From Rhizomicrobium palustre (GTDB lineage: Bacteria; Pseudomonadota; Alphaproteobacteria; Micropepsales; Micropepsaceae), in contig NZ_JAASRM010000001.1 of assembly GCF_011761565.1 (NCBI RefSeq), positions 62,139 to 126,138 on the forward strand: a stretch of DNA of 64,000 bases. The letters are read 5' to 3'. Position 1 is the stretch's first letter, and each line of letters starts with the position of its first letter. The notes under the pieces are model-generated. The model was not told the DNA's origin, did no database searches, and was given only the letters and a program-made list of their open reading frames with translations. Shown in pieces: positions 60,434 to 64,000 of the stretch. The translations under genes and the position numbers were made by a program.

Positions 60434-62298
60434 CACACAGCCCAGCAGGCGCAACCGAGCACACCCCAGAAGGATTTAAGATCATCCGTAGGCAGATCGG
60501 CGCTCCAGGCGCTGGCATGGTTGTGGCCATGCACATTGCAGGAATGGGCGCAGCCGCAAGCAGAGGCCATTTGGGCAACGGTCTTTTCGCTATCGCCCCA
60601 GCCGCCATAGCCGCCGAAGCTTTTTACGGGCGACCAATCGGGCACCGGCGTCGGCAGCGCAGGCGCGTCATGGCTCACGAAATCGCCCGCCGCAAAAACG
60701 ATTTTCCCGCCCACCATGGTGAGATCGGAGGTAAGCCCGGAAATCTCCGATTCCGGCACCGAGAAGTAATCTGCCGAGGGAATGATGAGATCGGCGAACA
60801 GCCCTTCCGCGATACGCCCCTTCTTGCCTTCCTCATTGGAAAACCAGGTGACGTTCTCGGTCCACATCCGAAGCGCGGTTTCGCGATCCAGGCAATTGTG
60901 ACTCGGATAGAGCGACAGCCCGCCCACCGTCTTGCCCGTCACCAGCCAGGAGAGCGACACCCAGGGATTATAGGAGGCAACGCGCGTCGCATCGGTGCCC
61001 GCCGAAACCCGCGCGCCTTTTTCCAGCATACGTGCCACCGGCGGGGTTGCCTGAGCGGCCTTGGGCCCATAGCGCTCGACGAAGTACTCGCCTTGATAAG
61101 CCATGCGGTGCTGCACCGCCACGCCGCCGCCCAGCGCCGCGATACGGTCGATGGAGCGTTCTGAAATCGTCTCGGCGTGATCGAAGAACCAGTGAATCCC
61201 GTCCAGCGGAATATCGCGGTTCACCTTTTCGAACACATCCAGCGCACGGGTGATGGTTTCGTCATAGGTCGCGTGCATGCGCCAAGGCCAGCGGTTCTCG
61301 GCCAGAATGCGCACCACCTCTTCAAGCTCGCCTTCCATTTCCGGCCCCATATCGGGGCGCGGCTGGCGGAAGTCCTCGAAATCGGCGGCGGAGAAAACAA
61401 GCATCTCGCCCGCCCCATTATGGCGGAAATAATCCGTCCCCTGCTTGTATTTGGAGTTCTGCGTCCAGCGCAGGAAATCCTCTTTCTCACCCTTGGCCTT
61501 CTGGGTGAAGAGATTATAGGCGAGGCGGATGGTGAGCTGATCCTCATCAGCCAGCTTCTGGATGACCTGATAGTCTTCGGGATAATTCTGAAAGCCGCCG
61601 CCCGCATCCAGCGCGCCGGTCACGCCGAGGCGGTTCAGCTCGCGCAGGAAATAGCGGGTGGAATTGACCTGATAATCGAAAGGCAGCTTGGGTCCGCGCG
61701 CCAAAGTCGCGTAAAGCAGCCCGGCATTGGGTTTGGCGAGTAGGAGCCCGGTGGGATTGCCCGCCGCATCGCGCACAATCTCGCCGCCCGGCGGGTTGGG
61801 CGTATCCTTGGTATAGCCGACAGCGCGCAAAGCCGCGCCATTCAGCAGCGCACGATCATAGAGATGCAAGATGAAGACCGGGGTTTCCGGCGCCACCGCA
61901 TTCAGCTCTTCAATCGTGGGAAGCCGTTTCTCGGCGAACTGATGCTCGGTGAAACCGCCCACCACGCGCACCCATTGCGGCGGCGGGGTGATCGCCACTT
62001 GCCGCTTCAGCATGCCCATGGCATCGGCGAGGCTCTTCACCCCATCCCAGCGCAGCTCCATATTGAAATTGAGCCCGCCACGAATGATGTGCAGATGGTT
62101 GTCGATCAGCCCCGGCAACACAAGGCGGCCCTTGAGGTCGATCTTTTTGGTTTTGGGGCCAGCCAGCGCAAGAATTTCTTTATCGCTGCCGACCGCCGTG
62201 AAAATTCCACCCGAAATCGCCACCGCTTCTGCTTCGGGATTGCTCCGATCCAGCGTGGTGACACGGCCATGATGAAGAATGAGATCCGGCACAAGCAT
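60433..62298 (-). CDS. YtcJ-like amidohydrolase (Amidohydro_3) with cysteine-rich tail
   Basis: A 621-residue metal-dependent hydrolase without a signal peptide. LVLPGLIDNHLHIIRGGLNF has the HxH metal site, followed by QWVRVVGGFTEHQFAEKRLP, LFTQ.. and a region WRMHATYDETITRALDVFEK, DGIHWFFDHAETISERSIDR with further metal His, and GTDATRVASYNPWVSLSWLV with the catalytic Asp. This is the N-acyl/formamide deacylase-like YtcJ group. The last 45 residues are odd: ASACGCAHSCNVHGHNHASA and GVLGCACWAV are rich in Cys and His, suggesting an extra metal site. ATG 62298 shares one base with the XapX stop. Substrate unknown. Confidence 0.85.
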   Translation of the reverse strand: MLVPDLILHHGRVTTLDRSNPEAEAVAISGGIFTAVGSDKEILALAGPKTKKIDLKGRLVLPGLIDNHLHIIRGGLNFNMELRWDGVKSLADAMGMLKRQVAITPPPQWVRVVGGFTEHQFAEKRLPTIEELNAVAPETPVFILHLYDRALLNGAALRAVGYTKDTPNPPGGEIVRDAAGNPTGLLLAKPNAGLLYATLARGPKLPFDYQVNSTRYFLRELNRLGVTGALDAGGGFQNYPEDYQVIQKLADEDQLTIRLAYNLFTQKAKGEKEDFLRWTQNSKYKQGTDYFRHNGAGEMLVFSAADFEDFRQPRPDMGPEMEGELEEVVRILAENRWPWRMHATYDETITRALDVFEKVNRDIPLDGIHWFFDHAETISERSIDRIAALGGGVAVQHRMAYQGEYFVERYGPKAAQATPPVARMLEKGARVSAGTDATRVASYNPWVSLSWLVTGKTVGGLSLYPSHNCLDRETALRMWTENVTWFSNEEGKKGRIAEGLFADLIIPSADYFSVPESEISGLTSDLTMVGGKIVFAAGDFVSHDAPALPTPVPDWSPVKSFGGYGGWGDSEKTVAQMASACGCAHSCNVHGHNHASAWSADLPTDDLKSFWGVLGCACWAV

Positions 62299-62570
62299 CA
62301 CACCGTCTCCTTCTTCTTTTCCGGTGCCTTGGCGGGATGGCCCGGCAGCATGCCGAAGAGATGCGCGCTAGTGATGGTTTCGGTGCAGGCCGTCTTGAGG
62401 CGTTCCCCCGCCAGAAGCTGTTTCCCAAGTGGGATGATCTGCTCGCCCACCAGAATGCCCAAAAGCCCCAGCAATGCGATCAGCGGCGGCGCCGGAGAGC
62501 GCACCTGCAACAGGCTATAGACAATCCCCACCAAAAGACCGGCGGCCAGAGAGGCAAGATAGATTTTCAT
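62298..62570 (-). CDS. XapX-domain small membrane protein
   Basis: A 90-residue protein. Residues 1-55 (MKIYLASLAAGLLVGIVYSL, LQVRSPAPPLIALLGLLGIL, VGEQIIPLGKQLLAG) fit the XapX/DUF1427 domain, two membrane helices with the conserved RSPAPP turn. The tail (HLFGMLPGHPAKAPEKKKET) is hydrophilic. XapX proteins often precede amidohydrolase genes in proteobacteria, as here, with a one-base overlap. The molecular role is not known; a small channel or membrane partner of the enzyme is a guess. Confidence 0.85.
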   Translation of the reverse strand: MKIYLASLAAGLLVGIVYSLLQVRSPAPPLIALLGLLGILVGEQIIPLGKQLLAGERLKTACTETITSAHLFGMLPGHPAKAPEKKKETV

Positions 62571-62620
62571 GGTTCATCCCGCGGGAAAAAGCTTCGGACG
62601 GCGAAAGCTAGGGCGTGGCC

Positions 62621-63274
62621 CTAGCCGCCATGGGCGCCGAACATGGCGCGGGCGTAGATGATGCCTAGGCCATAGGCGCCGCCGACCTCTTTGGCGATGC
62701 CCGTGGTCATGTCATAGGTCTCAGCCCGCGCCCAATCGCGCTGCAACTCGAGCAGATACTGCAAGCTGGTCATCGGGCGGGCGCCCGCCTGCACCATGCG
62801 CTGCACCGCACGCTCATGCGCTTCCTCGGAAATGTCGCCGCAAGCATCGGTGATGACATAGACCTCGAAACCCTGGCTGATCGCCGACAGCGCCGGGCCG
62901 ACGATGCAGACCGAAGTCCACAGCCCCGCCAGCACGATACGGCTTTTGCCGATGCGGTTCACATCGGCGATCACGGCTTCATCTTCCCAGGCATTCATCG
63001 AGGTGCGGTCGAGAAGCTCCTGCTTGGGAAAGGGCGCGGTGATTTCTTCATACATCGGGCCGGAGAAGGTCTTTTCCGCCACCGTGGTCAGAATCGCGGG
63101 CACGCCGAACCCGGCGGCAGCTTTGGAAATCAACGAAGCGTTGCTGCGCAGCAGCACCGGGTCGATCGACTTTGTCGCGAAGGACATCTGGGATTGGAAA
63201 TCGATCAGCACCAGGGTGTGATCATTCGGCTTCAAAAGACCAGCACCCGGCTCGGCCTTGGCAGTCACGCCCAT
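62621..63274 (-). CDS. Isochorismatase-family cysteine hydrolase (YcaC-like)
   Basis: A 217-residue soluble hydrolase. HTLVLIDFQSQMSFATKSID carries the catalytic Asp, NRIGKSRIVLAGLWTSVC the Lys and the nucleophile Cys in WTSVCIVGPALSAISQGFEV, and VITDACGDISEEAHERAVQR the usual closing block. This fits the YcaC-like subgroup, which hydrolyses amides or related small molecules of unknown identity. It is probably the first gene of the long minus-strand train; XapX begins 51 bases on. An inverted repeat at 63376 separates it from the alkaline phosphatase gene. Confidence 0.87.
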   Translation of the reverse strand: MGVTAKAEPGAGLLKPNDHTLVLIDFQSQMSFATKSIDPVLLRSNASLISKAAAGFGVPAILTTVAEKTFSGPMYEEITAPFPKQELLDRTSMNAWEDEAVIADVNRIGKSRIVLAGLWTSVCIVGPALSAISQGFEVYVITDACGDISEEAHERAVQRMVQAGARPMTSLQYLLELQRDWARAETYDMTTGIAKEVGGAYGLGIIYARAMFGAHGG

Positions 63275-63375
63275 TGCAGCGCTCCTTCAGCGTTAAATTC
63301 GCCGCGGAGTGTGCAAAACGGGCCCGAGGGCTTCTTGAACGAAGCCGCCATGCTTGAATGCAATGGCCGTGAAAG

Positions 63376-63413
63376 CGCGCGAAGTCCTTCGCCAGAAACG
63401 AGAGCTTCGCGCG
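63376..63413 (-). terminator. Possible terminator of the alkaline phosphatase gene
   Basis: CGCGCGAAG and CTTCGCGCG form a 9-bp stem around a 20-base loop, starting 11 bases past the phosphatase stop. Only CTTTCA follows on the minus strand, so termination would be weak or need Rho. Confidence 0.35.
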
Positions 63414-63423
63414 GCAAACAACG

Positions 63424-64000
63424 TTATTTCGGCTTCACCTCAAGCGCGTGGCGCATAACTTGATACAAATAGGTCGACTCGAAGCTGCCCGACACCAGAT
63501 AGGCCTGCGGACCTTGGGCATAAACCGGCACATCCTCGCCCGCATGCGCGGCGCTGTTCATCGGAACCAGCGCGGGCTGCTTGAAAGCTGGGTCGGTGGC
63601 TGTCTTTTGATCCAGCATGGGGTGTTCGTCTCCGCCGCCCTCGCCCGGCCCGGTGGCATAGGTCAAAGCGGGATAGGTGTTGCCCTGCCGGTCGCGCTTA
63701 GGTTGGCCGTCGCTCTGGGCAAGCCCCATTACCGGAGCCCCAATCGCCAAGCCGCCGGAAAGCGTCAGGCCATGGCTGTGGTCGGCAGTGAGGATGATCA
63801 GCGTATCCTTATCGCTGGTCATCTCGGCGGCAGCCGCCACCGCATTCGACAATTCATCCACGTCGGTCAGCGCCCGATAAGCGTTGTTGCGATGATGCCA
63901 TTTGTCGATAGAGGCGGACTCCACCATCAAAATGAAGCCGTTCTTGTTTTTCTTCAGCACCTCGATGGCCTTGCGGGTCATGGCGGCGAGATCAGGCACG
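63424..64000 (-). CDS. Alkaline phosphatase, PhoA family (partial, C-terminal part)
   Basis: The gene enters from the right edge; the last 191 residues are seen. FILMVESASIDKWHHRNN gives Asp and His of the second zinc site, ILTADHSHGLTLSG the Asp-His pair of the first, and NSAAHAGEDVPVYAQGPQAY the late His, as in E. coli PhoA where ADHAH and the final His bind zinc. The nucleophile Ser region is outside the window. Between these lie an insert GEGGGDEHPMLDQKTATDPA, longer than in E. coli. It should be a periplasmic phosphate-releasing enzyme. No Pho box could be sought because the promoter is not in view. Confidence 0.88.
   Translation of the reverse strand, partial: VPDLAAMTRKAIEVLKKNKNGFILMVESASIDKWHHRNNAYRALTDVDELSNAVAAAAEMTSDKDTLIILTADHSHGLTLSGGLAIGAPVMGLAQSDGQPKRDRQGNTYPALTYATGPGEGGGDEHPMLDQKTATDPAFKQPALVPMNSAAHAGEDVPVYAQGPQAYLVSGSFESTYLYQVMRHALEVKPK

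Noticed and set aside
1..64000. Search for tRNA, rRNA, CRISPR arrays, insertion sequences and prophage genes
   Set aside because: No cloverleaf-like sequence, spaced repeats, transposase or phage protein was recognised by eye; a covariance-model scan was not possible here.

Overview
The window reads as chromosomal DNA of a GC-rich, aerobic, sugar-scavenging alphaproteobacterium. This rests on large TonB-dependent receptors of the Xanthomonas/Caulobacter type, a BTLCP-family periplasmic cysteine protease, a cyo quinol oxidase, HrpB and EgtBD. A Rhizomicrobium/Micropepsaceae- or Caulobacterales-like host is my guess and was not tested. Genes are densely packed. I found no rRNA, tRNA, CRISPR array, transposase, integrase or prophage gene.

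Layout. 1-3.8 kb: a minus-strand MacB/LolCDE-like ABC operon (ATPase, two paralogous permeases, LolA-like protein cut by the window edge). 3.9-4.6 kb: a DUF2934 protein and a 13-cysteine copper-storage-type protein. 4.7-9.7 kb: a CelD-type acyltransferase, a GH28 pectinase-like gene broken by one base, and a TPR/O-GlcNAc-transferase-like enzyme. 9.8-13.2 kb: a 1142-residue TonB receptor. 13.6-16.5 kb: aminotransferase, small unknown, AI-2E-type permease. 16.5-22.2 kb: an L-fucose module (mutarotase, permease, AraC regulator, Zn-dehydrogenase, lactonase, aldo-keto reductase). 22.2-26.2 kb: cyoABCD, with cyoB carrying an apparent +1 frameshift. 26.3-30.2 kb: a CPA2 antiporter and a GH51 arabinofuranosidase.

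30.4-43.6 kb is the most interesting part. It holds two TonB receptors, an SGNH esterase, and a four-gene operon of sucrose phosphorylase, ROK fructokinase and two exported alpha/beta-hydrolases. An MFS permease and a LacI-family regulator complete it. Five near-identical 14-bp palindromes of the form TRCAAWCGWWTGYM lie in the promoter regions of these units and of no other unit I examined, and terminators bound several of them. I read this as one LacI regulon for sucrose. Because exported esterases are built into the sucrose phosphorylase operon, the natural substrate may be an acylated sucrose; that step is inference.

43.7-53.2 kb: an FAD disulfide oxidoreductase, egtB-egtD (ergothioneine), a BTLCP lipoprotein, a metallophosphatase, HrpB, a haloperoxidase-like hydrolase and Dps. 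53.2-57.0 kb: a 955-residue winged-helix/NTPase/TPR regulator and an AraC regulator. 57.0-63.3 kb: a long minus-strand, overlapping gene train (isochorismatase-like hydrolase, XapX protein, YtcJ-like amidohydrolase, DoxX protein, double-VOC exported protein, alginate-export-type porin, DUF1275 membrane protein) whose pathway I cannot name. 63.4-64 kb: the C-terminal part of an alkaline phosphatase cut by the window edge.
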